64,000 bases of DNA from Vibrio rhizosphaerae (GCF_024347095.1 NZ_AP024903.1:3100001-3164000); one strand, 5' to 3'; shown: positions 1 to 8,984, numbered from the stretch's first letter. Notes: generated by a model from the sequence alone, not told the origin. Numbers and translations are program-made.

Positions 1-1173
1 TAATAATCCCACCAGCTCATCTGCTGATAGCTTCACCGCAGCTTGTTTTAATATGTCGATAATTTGGGTTTGTGCGGAATACTCACGTAATTTCTCTTTG
101 TCTGCGACCAGTTCTTTTAAGAATATCGATTCAGAGATCTCTGCCACGCGAGTAATAAACTGAGGATTGGACGATGTGATTTCAAACTGATGAATTAACG
201 CACTGTGAATGGAAATACTTTCACCATCGACTTCAACACTCTCCACACCGGAAAGTCCGACACAGCTCAGAATCTGGCTAGATAACGCCGCATCATTTTC
301 ATACCAAACCCCGAGAGCATCGCCCGGTTGATAAGTAATCCCGGAACCTTCGAGATCAATCTCAATATGACGAACATCTTTGCCTGAATCACGTCCGGTA
401 ATTTTCTGATTGGTCAGCAGCGTAGCGGTATATGGTTTCAACTTCGTATATTCGGCGGAAGCACTACTCGCAGATTGAATCGGTAACTGCACGACCTCTG
501 CCTGCCCTTCCGACATTGAATCTTTGAGAATATCCAATGCTTTCTGACGCCATTCAGCCGCTGGCGCATCGTAGTCCACATCGCAGTCCAATCGTGCCAA
601 AAACGGTTTAGCCCCTAATTTGGAGAGAAACGCATCGAAGTCTTTACCCGTCTGACAGAAAAACTCATAACTAGAGTCCCCCAGAGCAATAACACCATAT
701 TGAAGATTCGGCAGTTTCGGTGCTTTTTTCGACTGCAAAAATTCATGTAGCTCAAGAGCATTATCCGGAGCTTCTCCCTCGCCATTGGTCGAAGCCACGA
801 TCACCACATAGGTTTCTTTGGCGAGATCTTTCCCTTTATAGTCACTGGCATCAAAAATCTGTACCGGGAGTCCCTGCGCTTGAGCTTCATGCTCCAACGC
901 TTCTGCAACACCCTTGGCATTCCCCGTCTGAGAAGCATAAATGATGGTAAGTTTATCGGCAGGTTTTGCAGCCGCGAGCGGTGATAAAGCAGCCGCACCA
1001 GAAGGATTTCCCGCCTGAGACTGACTCAATCCCCAGAAATATCCGCTCACCCAGGCTAATTGCTGTGGTGACAACTGTGAAACTGTCTGTTGCAACTGAC
1101 CGAGCTGCATATCGTTAAGTGGGCTTGATAATAAACCACTATTATTAGAACTATTGTTATTCGCTGAAGACAT
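1..1173 (-). CDS. cysJ: Sulfite reductase [NADPH] flavoprotein alpha subunit, 5' part (cut by window edge)
   Basis: Supplies electrons from NADPH through FAD and FMN to the CysI haemoprotein, which reduces sulfite to sulfide in cysteine synthesis. The frame is open from an ATG at 1173 to base 1, giving 391 residues of a protein usually near 600. Visible motifs are typical of the N-terminal flavodoxin (FMN) domain: [16 protein letters not shown] and [17 protein letters not shown]; the connecting domain follows and the FAD/NADPH domain lies mostly outside. The start at 1173 has a good ribosome site (AGGGAAG) about 9 nt upstream; an in-frame ATG at 1194 lacks one. The preceding residues ([11 protein letters not shown]) also match CysJ. 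Identity is firm; the C-terminus is not visible. Confidence 0.95.
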   Translation of the reverse strand, partial: MSSANNNSSNNSGLLSSPLNDMQLGQLQQTVSQLSPQQLAWVSGYFWGLSQSQAGNPSGAAALSPLAAAKPADKLTIIYASQTGNAKGVAEALEHEAQAQGLPVQIFDASDYKGKDLAKETYVVIVASTNGEGEAPDNALELHEFLQSKKAPKLPNLQYGVIALGDSSYEFFCQTGKDFDAFLSKLGAKPFLARLDCDVDYDAPAAEWRQKALDILKDSMSEGQAEVVQLPIQSASSASAEYTKLKPYTATLLTNQKITGRDSGKDVRHIEIDLEGSGITYQPGDALGVWYENDAALSSQILSCVGLSGVESVEVDGESISIHSALIHQFEITSSNPQFITRVAEISESIFLKELVADKEKLREYSAQTQIIDILKQAAVKLSADELVGLL

Positions 1174-1277
1174 CGTCACGACTTCCCTATTCATTGCATG
1201 ACGATAGAGTAACCAAGCTCACTAATAACAAGAAAGAATAGAAGAGAATGTTTTATAACTTTTGGGAGTAAGAACGA

Positions 1278-1514
1278 CTATAAATCTAACGATTCAACCC
1301 TGACATTTCGAAAACCAACCTCCATCGCGGATTTAGAGGCCAGATCAGAATCGATGTAGTGGCACTCTTCGCCTTCTTCATCCGTTAAAATAATCAAACT
1401 GTCATTGGTATGTTTGAATTCAACCATCCACATGCCATTGTCAGAACAAGGCTCGACAATCGCTTCAACCAGAAGATTGTCCAGATAAAGGGCTCTCAGG
1501 GCTTCAAGCGTCAT
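1278..1514 (-). CDS. Small uncharacterised acidic protein (78 aa)
   Basis: I do not recognise this protein. It has 78 residues, no signal peptide and no membrane segment, and is acidic (for example DEEGEE near residue 46). The alternating pattern with an MWMVEFKH strand suggests a small beta-rich fold. The ATG at 1514 has GGTGGAG about 10 nt upstream, so translation is plausible. It lies between cysJ and pspG on the same strand, 100 bases from cysJ. An overlapping plus-strand frame shares much of its length but shows no protein-like composition. Function unknown. Confidence 0.6.
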   Translation of the reverse strand: MTLEALRALYLDNLLVEAIVEPCSDNGMWMVEFKHTNDSLIILTDEEGEECHYIDSDLASKSAMEVGFRNVRVESLDL

Positions 1515-1649
1515 CTTTTATTTCTCCACCTTACTCCTCAACATGCTCATTTCATCATGGAAGATGATACTCGAAAAGTTAAGCTTTTCCCGATAATTAT
1601 AAGGAAATAAAATATAGAAACAGATATTGATAACTGAATAAAATATGAA

Positions 1650-1847
1650 CTATGCGAATTTTTTCAACAGCCAAATGCCAAGCATGATCATAAGTAACCA
1701 AGGCAGCATCTTAATAAAGATAGCGAACATGCCAAATGCCAAAATAAACAAGAATGACACCCCAATCGACAACATCACACCAAACAGCGTCACACCGGTA
1801 AAAAATAACACCCCAGCAAAAATCAGCAAATACAGCACTTCAATCAT
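1650..1847 (-). CDS. pspG: Phage shock protein G, inner-membrane stress protein
   Basis: PspG is a small inner-membrane effector of the phage-shock response to envelope stress. The protein has 65 residues and consists almost wholly of hydrophobic segments (about 3-22 and 25-60), with the family-like run IKMLPWLL and a short basic end. In E. coli pspG also sits next to dusA, as here. The start at 1847 is chosen over an ATG at 1901 because it has an AAGGAGAA ribosome site at correct spacing and because a sigma-54 promoter candidate lies between the two, so the longer form would begin upstream of the transcript. Family PspG genes are activated by PspF with sigma-54. Confidence 0.85.
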   Translation of the reverse strand: MIEVLYLLIFAGVLFFTGVTLFGVMLSIGVSFLFILAFGMFAIFIKMLPWLLMIMLGIWLLKKFA

Positions 1848-1876
1848 TATGATTCTCCTTCGTTTTCCTATCAATA

Positions 1877-1892
1877 AGCAGAAATCAGGCCA
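1877..1892 (-). promoter_or_regulatory. Candidate sigma-54 (-24/-12) promoter of pspG
   Basis: On the minus strand the sequence TGGCCTGATTTCTGCT has the invariant GG and GC dinucleotides exactly 10 nt apart and keeps the TGGC...TGC outline of the sigma-54 consensus. Transcription would start near 1866, about 20 nt before the ATG, leaving room for the ribosome site. This agrees with known PspF/sigma-54 control of pspG. I saw no obvious upstream activator site in the 100 bases to dusA. Confidence 0.6.
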
Positions 1893-1993
1893 ACTCAGCA
1901 CCGTCTGAACTCGCTGATTTTCCGACTATTCACATCACCCTATGCCAAATCGTTCACCGACAATTGGTCAATCTGACGAATCTCAGGTCAAAT

Positions 1994-2974
1994 TTACACA
2001 TTTAAAGATTCAGGGATTTTCAATAGTGCTGTTTGAATTACTTCGATTCCTGCGCCTTTCTTATGCGCATTTTCACTAATATAACGACGCCATTGCCGGG
2101 CACCCGGCATATTCTGAAACAGCCCGATCATATGGCGAGAGATGTGACCGAGATAAGCACCTTGCGATAATTGCGAGTCAATATACGGATACATCTCTTC
2201 GACAACCTGAGAGCGCTTTTTCACCGGCGTTTTCAGACCAAAAATCTGTTGATCCACTTCGGCCAGCAGATATGGGTTCTGATATACTTCACGACCAATC
2301 ATCACCCCATCGAGTTGTGTAAGATGTTCTTTCGTTTCTTCAAGGCTCTTGATGCCACCATTAACGGCAATCTGTAAATGGGGGAAATCTCGTTTCAATT
2401 GATAGGCTCTGGGATAATCTAACGGGGGAATTTCCCGGTTCTCTTTTGGGCTCAGACCATTCAACCATGCTTTACGTGCATGAATCGTAAACTGTTCGCA
2501 GCCACCTTGTTCAGCAACAATTGTGACGAAATCGGTCAGAAACTGATAAGAGTCCTGCTCATCAATACCGATTCTTGTTTTCACGGTCACCGGGATATCA
2601 ACTTCAGCTTTCATCGCAGCCACGCATTCAGCAACCAACTGGGGCTCAACCATCAGACACGCCCCGAACCGTCCATTCTGGACGCGATCTGACGGACAAC
2701 CGACATTGAGATTAATCTCATCATAGCCACGTTCAGCCGCCAGTTTTGCACAAGTCGCCAGATCCTGTGGATTCGAACCACCCAATTGTAAGGCAACCGG
2801 ATGCTCCTCATGGTTATAAGCCAGAAAATCGCCTTTGCCATGAATAATCGCCCCCGTCGTCACCATCTCGGTATATAACAGCGCCTGCGAAGTCAGCAAT
2901 CGATGGAAGTAGCGACAGTGACGATCAGTCCAGTCGAGCATGGGGGCGACGGAGAAACGGCAAGATGGATACAT
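1994..2974 (-). CDS. dusA: tRNA-dihydrouridine(20/20a) synthase
   Basis: FMN enzyme that reduces uridines 20/20a in the D-loop of tRNAs to dihydrouridine. The 326-residue protein is a TIM barrel: it opens with [16 protein letters not shown] (typical of DusA), carries the Dus signature [14 protein letters not shown] with the probable catalytic Cys at residue 93, and later shows VNGGI and [13 protein letters not shown] phosphate-binding segments. The start at 2974 (MYPSCRF) has AAGGAG 9 nt upstream; an in-frame upstream extension to 3028 has no better site. The gene faces the accessory block; in related genomes zur lies immediately beyond. Confidence 0.95.
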   Translation of the reverse strand: MYPSCRFSVAPMLDWTDRHCRYFHRLLTSQALLYTEMVTTGAIIHGKGDFLAYNHEEHPVALQLGGSNPQDLATCAKLAAERGYDEINLNVGCPSDRVQNGRFGACLMVEPQLVAECVAAMKAEVDIPVTVKTRIGIDEQDSYQFLTDFVTIVAEQGGCEQFTIHARKAWLNGLSPKENREIPPLDYPRAYQLKRDFPHLQIAVNGGIKSLEETKEHLTQLDGVMIGREVYQNPYLLAEVDQQIFGLKTPVKKRSQVVEEMYPYIDSQLSQGAYLGHISRHMIGLFQNMPGARQWRRYISENAHKKGAGIEVIQTALLKIPESLNV

Positions 2975-3371
2975 ATTGTAAAACTCCTTAAGTATAAAAA
3001 AATTACAGCAAAAACCAATTAAGGGCATTGCAATATATCCCGCCCATTTTGAGCCGATTTTAACACTGGTGAATGGATGAAAAACATGAGAAGTCCCCTA
3101 AAGGGGTTCTTTGTGGCGCGAATTATAGCCAGCAGCAGCTATCGCATCAATGCTAATCAGCTTACGTCTGCCATATGACCACGAAGAGCAGGAAACTATC
3201 GCTCTCTGCGATGAATATCAAAGGCTAGAAAACAAACATACTGACCAGTTTGACTATAGACGAATGCTCACTACTATATATGAAACACATTTAATAATAT
3301 TATTGATATGTGTCCTCTCTAATTTATATTGAATAAACAAGATAATCATTGGTTAGGATTAGGTGAATACG
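2975..3371. other. Intergenic region between dusA and the vWA gene; left edge of the accessory block
   Basis: About 400 bases carrying the divergent control regions of dusA (minus) and the vWA gene (plus). It contains a small CCCC-TTTA-GGGG hairpin near 3088-3101 and, further right, AT-rich DNA with a 29-nt imperfect palindrome at 3285-3313. An open frame at 3150-3332 has no ribosome site or protein-like character and is not called. Confidence 0.5.
3285..3313. promoter_or_regulatory. Imperfect palindrome upstream of the vWA gene (possible operator)
   Basis: The arms ACACAT and ATGTGT flank an AT-rich core (AATAATATTATT) that is itself palindromic. The element ends about 58 bases before the vWA start codon. 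It could be an operator or simply an AT-rich dyad; no regulator is identified. Confidence 0.3.
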
Positions 3372-4340
3372 ATGAAAATAAAAACTTTACTAGCAGGCAT
3401 GATATGCAGTTTAAGTCTGTTCACAACTCAGACGGCAAATTCAGCAACCGATGTTGTGTTGATAATCGATACTAGTGGTAGTACAGGCGCTTTATTACCG
3501 ACATGGCAGAGAAATATGGAAAGCAAGGTATTTGCTCCGTTCTTATACGAAGATCCTGAGACACGTTTTGGGTTAGCGGCTCATGTCGACTTCCCAATGT
3601 CTCCCTATGGCACTTCGGGGGATTACGCTTACAAGATGGTTCATCCGCTCACACATGAAACACAAGATATCTTATTGAGTTTAAAAGCGTTAAGGTCTGG
3701 ATCAGGTGGTGATGCAAAAGAATCTCAGTTGGAAGCCGTATATCAGGCCATCAAAGGAACAGGTCGAGACTTGAATGGTAACGGTAGCTACGATGATCTA
3801 GGTGATATCAAGCCACAAAAGATGGGGTGGAGTAATGACCCAGATGTAACAAAAATCGTTATTCATTTTACATCACCTCTGGTCTACCATAATGACCCGA
3901 CAGCTGAAGATAACTACCCCTATAAAGGTGTTGTCAATAAACCGGCATCCTTTATAGATATGGTACTTGCCTATTCGGAGTTACCCGCTATTTATACAGT
4001 GACACCAGATCCACTCGTTGCAGCAAAACATAAATCTGCACAAAGTTCGACTCATGAGCAACTTATGGAACTCATCGAACGCTCCAATCAATTACAGGGA
4101 TTTAGTGGACAATTAGAGTCACTTTTACCTGAAAATAAATCAAATTTAGCTTCAGACTCAGCAAGTACTGCGGAAAAACTGTCTTCACTTTCTGGTGGAA
4201 AAGTCCTTCATGTGAGTAGCAATCTTTCCGACTTTGAAAAAGCAGTAGCAGAAGTTATTGAAAAAGAAGCGGAAAAAAGAGGTGAATGCCCTGTAGGAAA
4301 AACAAAAGTCGAATTACCTTTCGGTTTCTATTGCATCTAA
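3372..4340 (+). CDS. Secreted von Willebrand factor A domain protein
   Basis: Predicted exported protein of 322 residues. Residues 1-25 form a signal peptide (MKIKTLLAG... ending TANSA). Directly after it, a vWA fold begins with VVLIIDTSGSTG, whose DxSxS (Asp33, Ser35, Ser37) is the metal-ion-dependent adhesion site. Residues 90-160 contain acidic loops such as DLNGNGSYDDLGD that could bind calcium. The C-terminus has two cysteines (GECP...FYCI) that might form a disulfide. An in-frame GTG at 3363 is an alternative start; the ATG is preferred because AGGTGA lies 6 nt upstream. The gene is alone on the plus strand and no partner is visible. Specific role unknown; adhesion or protein binding outside the cytoplasm is an inference from the domain. 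Confidence 0.8.
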   Translation: MKIKTLLAGMICSLSLFTTQTANSATDVVLIIDTSGSTGALLPTWQRNMESKVFAPFLYEDPETRFGLAAHVDFPMSPYGTSGDYAYKMVHPLTHETQDILLSLKALRSGSGGDAKESQLEAVYQAIKGTGRDLNGNGSYDDLGDIKPQKMGWSNDPDVTKIVIHFTSPLVYHNDPTAEDNYPYKGVVNKPASFIDMVLAYSELPAIYTVTPDPLVAAKHKSAQSSTHEQLMELIERSNQLQGFSGQLESLLPENKSNLASDSASTAEKLSSLSGGKVLHVSSNLSDFEKAVAEVIEKEAEKRGECPVGKTKVELPFGFYCI

Positions 4341-4361
4341 CACATAAATATTTCCAGCTAA

Positions 4362-4393
4362 ATGTAAGGCTTCGCAACAACGAAGCCTTACAT
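4362..4393. terminator. Hairpin between convergent genes, likely bidirectional terminator
   Basis: Perfect 13-bp stem (ATGTAAGGCTTCG with its complement) and a CAACAA loop. It sits between the stop of the vWA gene at 4340 and the stop of the B3/B4 gene at 4395. The flanking U-tracts are weak on both strands. Confidence 0.65.
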
Positions 4394-4394
4394 C

Positions 4395-5087
4395 TCACCC
4401 AGCCACAGACGCCATATGGTGTTGAATCATCGCATCCGGCATCAGTATCTGTAAGTGCTTTATCATCTCTGCTCCGGCTTGTTGTAAACAGTCCAACGGC
4501 ATTTCAGGTAAGCTCTCTAAAATGAACCACATATTGCGTGTCTCTGACTCAATGCGAGTCCTGAGTCCTTGTCGCCAGTTCCAGCGCCGGCAAGTGACAC
4601 CGATATCATCCCGCCAGATGATTTCTCCGGCATCCGGACTTTCAACAATGGGAGCCCCATCCTTGATGGTTTCAAAGGCTTCAGTGCCATCGGCAATGGT
4701 GAGTGTCGGTGTACCTTGGTAGGCATCCAGATTCTCTCCGCCAACCGGGATCGCATATTGAATGCTAATTGCATTGTAGATATCCACGATCGGAGCGATG
4801 CTCGGTATCTCCCCCTGCTTTAATACTCGCTTACGTAGCGCCGCAGCAGAACATGGGGTTTTATTCGGCTTAGCACCAAATTGACGAAACACCGCTCCCC
4901 AAGCATTGATATGGGACTCAGCCCATGCATGATCATTCTCCATGACACATTGACATGCCTGTTGCAAAACCTGTACGGCATATTGAGGATTTTGAATCTC
5001 AGTGCCTTTGACTGAAATACTCAAGGCCCTGAAATTTGGCGTGATATGAGCAATACGTGGATCAATATGCGGGACAACGGTGATCAT
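4395..5087 (-). CDS. Free-standing B3/B4 (phenylalanyl-tRNA synthetase beta-like) domain protein
   Basis: A 230-residue cytoplasmic protein resembling the B3/B4 domain of the PheRS beta chain, which in the full enzyme hydrolyses mischarged Tyr-tRNA(Phe). Features that match the stand-alone family are the N-terminal PNFRALSISVKG, the central SAAALRKRVLKQGEIPSIAPIVDIYNAI helix region, and the C-terminal sheet with DDIGVTCRRWNWRQG. Solo members are widespread; a role in tRNA editing or ligand binding is inferred from the fold. The ATG at 5087 has AAGGAA upstream. It is the last of four minus-strand genes with ferredoxin, exporter and desaturase, separated from the ferredoxin by 94 bases with a hairpin, so it may have its own promoter. 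Confidence 0.8.
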   Translation of the reverse strand: MITVVPHIDPRIAHITPNFRALSISVKGTEIQNPQYAVQVLQQACQCVMENDHAWAESHINAWGAVFRQFGAKPNKTPCSAAALRKRVLKQGEIPSIAPIVDIYNAISIQYAIPVGGENLDAYQGTPTLTIADGTEAFETIKDGAPIVESPDAGEIIWRDDIGVTCRRWNWRQGLRTRIESETRNMWFILESLPEMPLDCLQQAGAEMIKHLQILMPDAMIQHHMASVAG

Positions 5088-5138
5088 GCAATCATTCCTT
5101 GGGTAACAAATAGGATATCAGTGGTTGACAAATCATCA

Positions 5139-5160
5139 CGCCAGTATGCTATCACTGGCG
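5139..5160 (-). terminator. Stem-loop after the ferredoxin gene (weak terminator candidate)
   Basis: A 7-bp stem CGCCAGT/ACTGGCG with an 8-nt loop lies 20 bases beyond the ferredoxin stop. No clear U-tract follows on the minus strand, so termination may be partial. Confidence 0.35.
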
Positions 5161-5181
5161 TTGATAACTCGGTTTACTCTC

Positions 5182-5424
5182 TTATCGAATCGTACTGAAT
5201 CGCCCGGTCTCACTGGGCGAAATAACCTTCTGACATGCAAGCGTGGGGATATCGCCTTGACTGGTATGTTCAATGACGGCACATTTGCCACAGACACCAC
5301 TCTGACATTTATACTGAATATTGATGCCATGACTCAGGCATACCCGAAGCAGGGTTGAATTCTTAGCTGCCGGATAGGTTGTGCCATCGATATCAACCTG
5401 TATTTTTTTGAATAGTCCGAACAT
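5182..5424 (-). CDS. Small plant-type [2Fe-2S] ferredoxin
   Basis: An 80-residue soluble electron carrier. The cluster ligands are Cys40, Cys45, Cys48 (CQSGVCGKC) and Cys64 (TLACQK), the plant-type arrangement; Cys29 is extra. Length and layout resemble YfaE-like ferredoxins that serve di-iron enzymes. It begins only 2 nt after the stop of the exporter gene and is transcribed with the desaturase two genes upstream, so the simplest inference is that it feeds electrons to that di-iron desaturase. No matching reductase gene is present nearby. Confidence 0.88.
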   Translation of the reverse strand: MFGLFKKIQVDIDGTTYPAAKNSTLLRVCLSHGINIQYKCQSGVCGKCAVIEHTSQGDIPTLACQKVISPSETGRFSTIR

Positions 5425-5426
5425 TG

Positions 5427-6035
5427 TTATATATCCATTAACATCAGTTTATAGGCGATAGACAGCATAAAGATACCAATAATGCCGTCGAGCACACGCC
5501 AATACATGGGTTTGGAAAATATCGGCGTCAGCAATCTTGCGCCGAAACCCAGCATAAAGAAGAAAATGAATGAGGCGAGCACGGCGCCCACAGTAAAAAA
5601 GAACTGTTGTTCCGCATAGTTGGTTGATACAGACCCAATCAAAAGCACCGTATCGAGATAAACATGTGGATTAAGCCATGTAAACGCTAAACAGGTCAGA
5701 ATGACTTTGGCGAATGGCAAACTATCCGCGCCCTCACCGGTCATAGATGATCCGCTATGCCAAATGGCTGAGCGCAGGTTTTGGATGCCATAAAACAGCA
5801 GAAAAGTAATCCCAAAATATTTAGCAAACAAAGAAAACTTGGGGACGAATGACACTATTGTTGTCATCCCATACACACCGATGGTAATAAGAATCGCATC
5901 TGATAAGGCACAAACCGCACAGATAGAGAAGACATATTGCTGCTTTAAACCTTGCTTCAGTACAAAAGCATTCTGTGAACCAATCGCTAAAATCAGGCTA
6001 AAGCCTAAAGTAATTCCTGCAACAAATGCGTCCAT
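5427..6035 (-). CDS. LysE/ArgO family amino-acid exporter
   Basis: Inner-membrane exporter of 202 residues. The N-terminus FVAGITLGFSLILAIGSQNAFVLKQGL is the hallmark of LysE/ArgO proteins, which expel lysine, arginine or similar amino acids. About six hydrophobic segments are visible, including LTCLAFTWLNPHVYLDTVLLIG with the conserved NPxxYLDT. The start codon overlaps the desaturase stop (TAATG), indicating translational coupling. In this setting it may export an amino acid made or modified by its neighbours; the true substrate cannot be read from the sequence. Confidence 0.88.
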   Translation of the reverse strand: MDAFVAGITLGFSLILAIGSQNAFVLKQGLKQQYVFSICAVCALSDAILITIGVYGMTTIVSFVPKFSLFAKYFGITFLLFYGIQNLRSAIWHSGSSMTGEGADSLPFAKVILTCLAFTWLNPHVYLDTVLLIGSVSTNYAEQQFFFTVGAVLASFIFFFMLGFGARLLTPIFSKPMYWRVLDGIIGIFMLSIAYKLMLMDI

Positions 6036-6919
6036 TAGCTTTTTTCTCCGATGAATAACCTAAACTTTTCAACTGTTGATGTTTTGTGGTGCCCGTTGAC
6101 ATACTGCTCATCTCGCTCCATTAAGAATCTGTGGGCTTTTTTGTGCTGCCAAAACGGGATGGCGGGATAAAGATGGTGCAACAGATGATAACCATCCGCA
6201 GCCGGGTGAAACAACCACCGGTCAACTACAGATAAGTTATTGAACGTAGAACCGAATTCAGAATCAGATAAGGCATAATCGTGCTCTGCCATCTCAGCAA
6301 TGTAACGGATCACAGGTAAGACCAAAAAGAAGGCCATGAGAACCAACATCAGCAACCTTGTTGCAATCTCAACGGAAACAGTTTGTACAACCAGAGCATA
6401 GAGACCGGTGTAATAGAGAACTGTCATGAGCACAGCAATTTTATTGGCGTTAATCTGTTGATAAAAGCTGAGTGTCATTGACAGCATATTACGCAATGGT
6501 CGGTGCTGATTTTCATAACGTGCTTTGCACGGATCATTGTCTGAACCGAAATAAGTATGGTGCATCGAGTGACTCAACCGGTAAGCTTTTACCTGCTGAG
6601 CGACTTGTAAGCCAGCGAAAATATTCACCAACAGGTCATTGGCGACGGGATTATGGCTCACACAGTAATGGCTGCCGCTATGGACTAAATTTTCCTGAAA
6701 CCGAAGATGAACCGCGAATGAAACCACGGCAACCACCGCTAGGATCCATGTCGTCATCTGATTCTCATGCCAATAAATAGCAGCACTGACAGTAAGAATA
6801 AAAGCAATCAGAGTTGACAGCAAAGAGCGCCCCACAAACTGAATGACCGATGGTTTGAAGTAGCGATTCAAAAACTCGCTATATTCGTCATCGGTAAGTG
6901 AGCTTTCGTGAATTGACAT
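6035..6919 (-). CDS. Membrane di-iron fatty-acid-desaturase-like enzyme
   Basis: Membrane desaturase/hydroxylase of 294 residues. The three histidine boxes that hold the di-iron centre are present: HSGSH (80-84), HSMHH (117-121) and HLLHH (245-249), with a further His in AEHDY and the NNLSVVDRWLFHP segment typical of the superfamily. Four or so membrane helices lie at about 30-75 and 160-210. The ATG at 6919 is chosen because GGGGAA lies just upstream; an ATG at 6961 has no ribosome site. It is the first gene of a tight group with exporter and ferredoxin. Substrate could be a lipid acyl chain or an amino-acid-derived compound (desaturase-like enzymes act on both); this is open. Confidence 0.82.
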   Translation of the reverse strand: MSIHESSLTDDEYSEFLNRYFKPSVIQFVGRSLLSTLIAFILTVSAAIYWHENQMTTWILAVVAVVSFAVHLRFQENLVHSGSHYCVSHNPVANDLLVNIFAGLQVAQQVKAYRLSHSMHHTYFGSDNDPCKARYENQHRPLRNMLSMTLSFYQQINANKIAVLMTVLYYTGLYALVVQTVSVEIATRLLMLVLMAFFLVLPVIRYIAEMAEHDYALSDSEFGSTFNNLSVVDRWLFHPAADGYHLLHHLYPAIPFWQHKKAHRFLMERDEQYVNGHHKTSTVEKFRLFIGEKS

Positions 6920-7160
6920 CACCGTTCCCCAGCCTTGAATTAATTTATCTATAAAAATCATTATGTTTGTGACTTAAAATGCAAACAATTGCGTAATCCG
7001 AAAAATACTAAAGTGAAACCATTACAATTTCAATACCACTGAGTAACATTTGATGCATATTGATAACCTTTCAGTCTCGACGAACTGGACCGGTTATTCG
7101 TGGGAAAAGAGACGGTGAATCGTTCATGTTACAAAAACGCGGTTTACCGGGCCTCAATAT
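6920..7160. other. Spacer between the desaturase group and the NRPS/exporter operon
   Basis: Non-coding stretch upstream of the desaturase group; its promoter should lie here on the minus strand. I could not pick a convincing -35/-10 pair. An open frame at 7060-7278 has no support. Confidence 0.4.
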
Positions 7161-7191
7161 ATTCAGGGCGGCAATAACTGCCACCCTGAAT
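7161..7191 (-). terminator. Strong stem-loop ending the NRPS/exporter operon
   Basis: A 13-bp stem (ATTCAGGG and its complement, extended by GGCA with one G-U pair) closes a 5-nt loop, 27 bases after the exporter stop codon. The U-tract is short, but position and stability fit an operon-end terminator. Confidence 0.6.
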
Positions 7192-7217
7192 CATTTCGGT
7201 TCCATTTACTTTTGGTA

Positions 7218-8921
7218 TCAAAACGATATTGACATCAGTTCATTTTCTTCTGCTGCCACGGCATCAATTGGAGTCTGATTCGCGGTGATATTCTCGACAA
7301 TATTGCCGCTTTCGAACTTAATCAACTGATCAGCAAGGTGGAAATACCGGTCATCATGGCTGATCACCAACACCAATTTGTTCTGACGTTTCAGTTCGGG
7401 AATGATCCGGGTATAAAAGATCTCGCGGAAACGCGGGTCTTGATCTGCCGCCCATTCGTCATACAGGCAAATCGGTGTATCTTCGATATAGGACATCAAT
7501 AATGCGAGGCGCTTTTTCTGCCCCTGAGACATCGCCACCGAAGATAACTTACCGTCTTTGGAGGTCACTTTGCTGGTCAGCTCCAGATCAGCCAGATATT
7601 TTTGGATCACTTCATCACTTTCCGGTTCGCCCTCACTGTTCAGCACGTGCTCGAATAAATGGAAATCCGAGAAGATAGTCGAAAACATCTGCTGATACTC
7701 GTGGGTATCAATCGCTTCCGAGACCACTTTATCGTCCAGCTGAATTGTCCCTTGGTTCGGACGATACAATCCGACCAGCAATTTAGCGAAGGTTGATTTC
7801 CCACTGCCATTGCCACCGGTGAGGAAAATCGCCTCACCACGGTGAAACTCAGCATTGACCGGACCGACATGGAACGAATATTCATCATCCTCGGACTGAT
7901 ATTGAAACATCAGATCCCGGACGGTCAGACGCTGCCACGACTCAGGTTCCGCCTGCGGTTTTTTCTCCCCGTCAGTGGTACGATGGAAATCATCCAACTC
8001 TGCCAGATCGAGACTTTCAATATTCCGGTAAGAACTGGAACAGTCACTGAAGCGGCTCATCGAATCAATCACCCCCTGCAATGGATTAACCATATACAGA
8101 ATGGTTAATACAAACGTCACGATCACTTCCAATGGCACGTTGGGGAAGTAAACCCGACTGCCGAAGACGATGATCCCAATCACGAAGAAAACCAGCGTTG
8201 AAGCCATACTCCCCATCATGGTAAAGATCACCGACACTTTAACGCTCCGCTCACGAATCGCTTTAAAGTTCGGTTCAAGAATCTGATTGTAAGTAAAACG
8301 ACGCCGGTTAGCATTGATACTCAGCTCTTTAATCCCGTCCACCAAAGTTTTCAGACCACTGAACATGTCATCTTCATACTCACGCAGCAGCATGTAATGA
8401 TGAAATCCGCGTTTCAGGAAGAACTTGGCAATCACCACAATCAGTGCGATCAACACGAAGACCACCGAGAACAGTTCCCATGAGGTATACACCATATATC
8501 CGAGACACAGCATCACCGTCACCAAGCTGTAGATAAAACCGGGTAACATTAACAGCCCGTCAGATAACTTCGCCGCATCGGTTTTCATCGCCGCCATCAC
8601 GCGGTGCCCGCCAATCTGTTCCAGCATCGCATAGGATGTTGAAAGCAGCCGCTTCGCCAGTGAATCCCGAAACTCATACACCACCCGGGCACTCAATTTT
8701 GCCAGCAGATAACGGGATGCGAGGCTAAATAACAACACCGTTGCCACCACACCGACAAAAATCAAAAACGCGTGCGGGCCGGGCGCTTTTCCGGCACCAA
8801 TCAGGCTAACCTGCGCGGTGATGATTCTCAGCATCATAATTCCGGCTAACGCACCAACGACACTCAGCACAGTTGCCGCAAAAACCTGCCATTTAAAACG
8901 ACTTAAAATGGATTTAAACAT
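7218..8921 (-). CDS. Cyclic-peptide export ABC transporter (SyrD/PvdE family), fused membrane and ATPase domains
   Basis: Inner-membrane exporter of 567 residues. Residues 1-320 form the six-helix transmembrane half; residues 345-550 the ATPase, with Walker A GGNGSGKS near 368, a variant signature SQGQKKR near 461 instead of LSGGQ, and Walker B CLYDEWAADQDP near 483. The DEWAADQDP string and SQGQ signature are characteristic of the SyrD/PvdE subfamily that moves NRPS peptides to the periplasm. It starts 63 nt after the last NRPS gene on the same strand, so it is almost surely the product's exporter and possibly a self-protection factor. No outer-membrane component accompanies it. Confidence 0.92.
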   Translation of the reverse strand: MFKSILSRFKWQVFAATVLSVVGALAGIMMLRIITAQVSLIGAGKAPGPHAFLIFVGVVATVLLFSLASRYLLAKLSARVVYEFRDSLAKRLLSTSYAMLEQIGGHRVMAAMKTDAAKLSDGLLMLPGFIYSLVTVMLCLGYMVYTSWELFSVVFVLIALIVVIAKFFLKRGFHHYMLLREYEDDMFSGLKTLVDGIKELSINANRRRFTYNQILEPNFKAIRERSVKVSVIFTMMGSMASTLVFFVIGIIVFGSRVYFPNVPLEVIVTFVLTILYMVNPLQGVIDSMSRFSDCSSSYRNIESLDLAELDDFHRTTDGEKKPQAEPESWQRLTVRDLMFQYQSEDDEYSFHVGPVNAEFHRGEAIFLTGGNGSGKSTFAKLLVGLYRPNQGTIQLDDKVVSEAIDTHEYQQMFSTIFSDFHLFEHVLNSEGEPESDEVIQKYLADLELTSKVTSKDGKLSSVAMSQGQKKRLALLMSYIEDTPICLYDEWAADQDPRFREIFYTRIIPELKRQNKLVLVISHDDRYFHLADQLIKFESGNIVENITANQTPIDAVAAEENELMSISF

Positions 8922-8984
8922 CTCAATTCCTCATCTGTTTGAATGTGACTGCGCTATCGAATACAGCGGCCACAACATCTTCAG

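Noticed and set aside
3150..3332. 60-codon open frame between dusA and the vWA gene
   Set aside because: No ribosome site, no recognisable features, overlaps the presumed control region.
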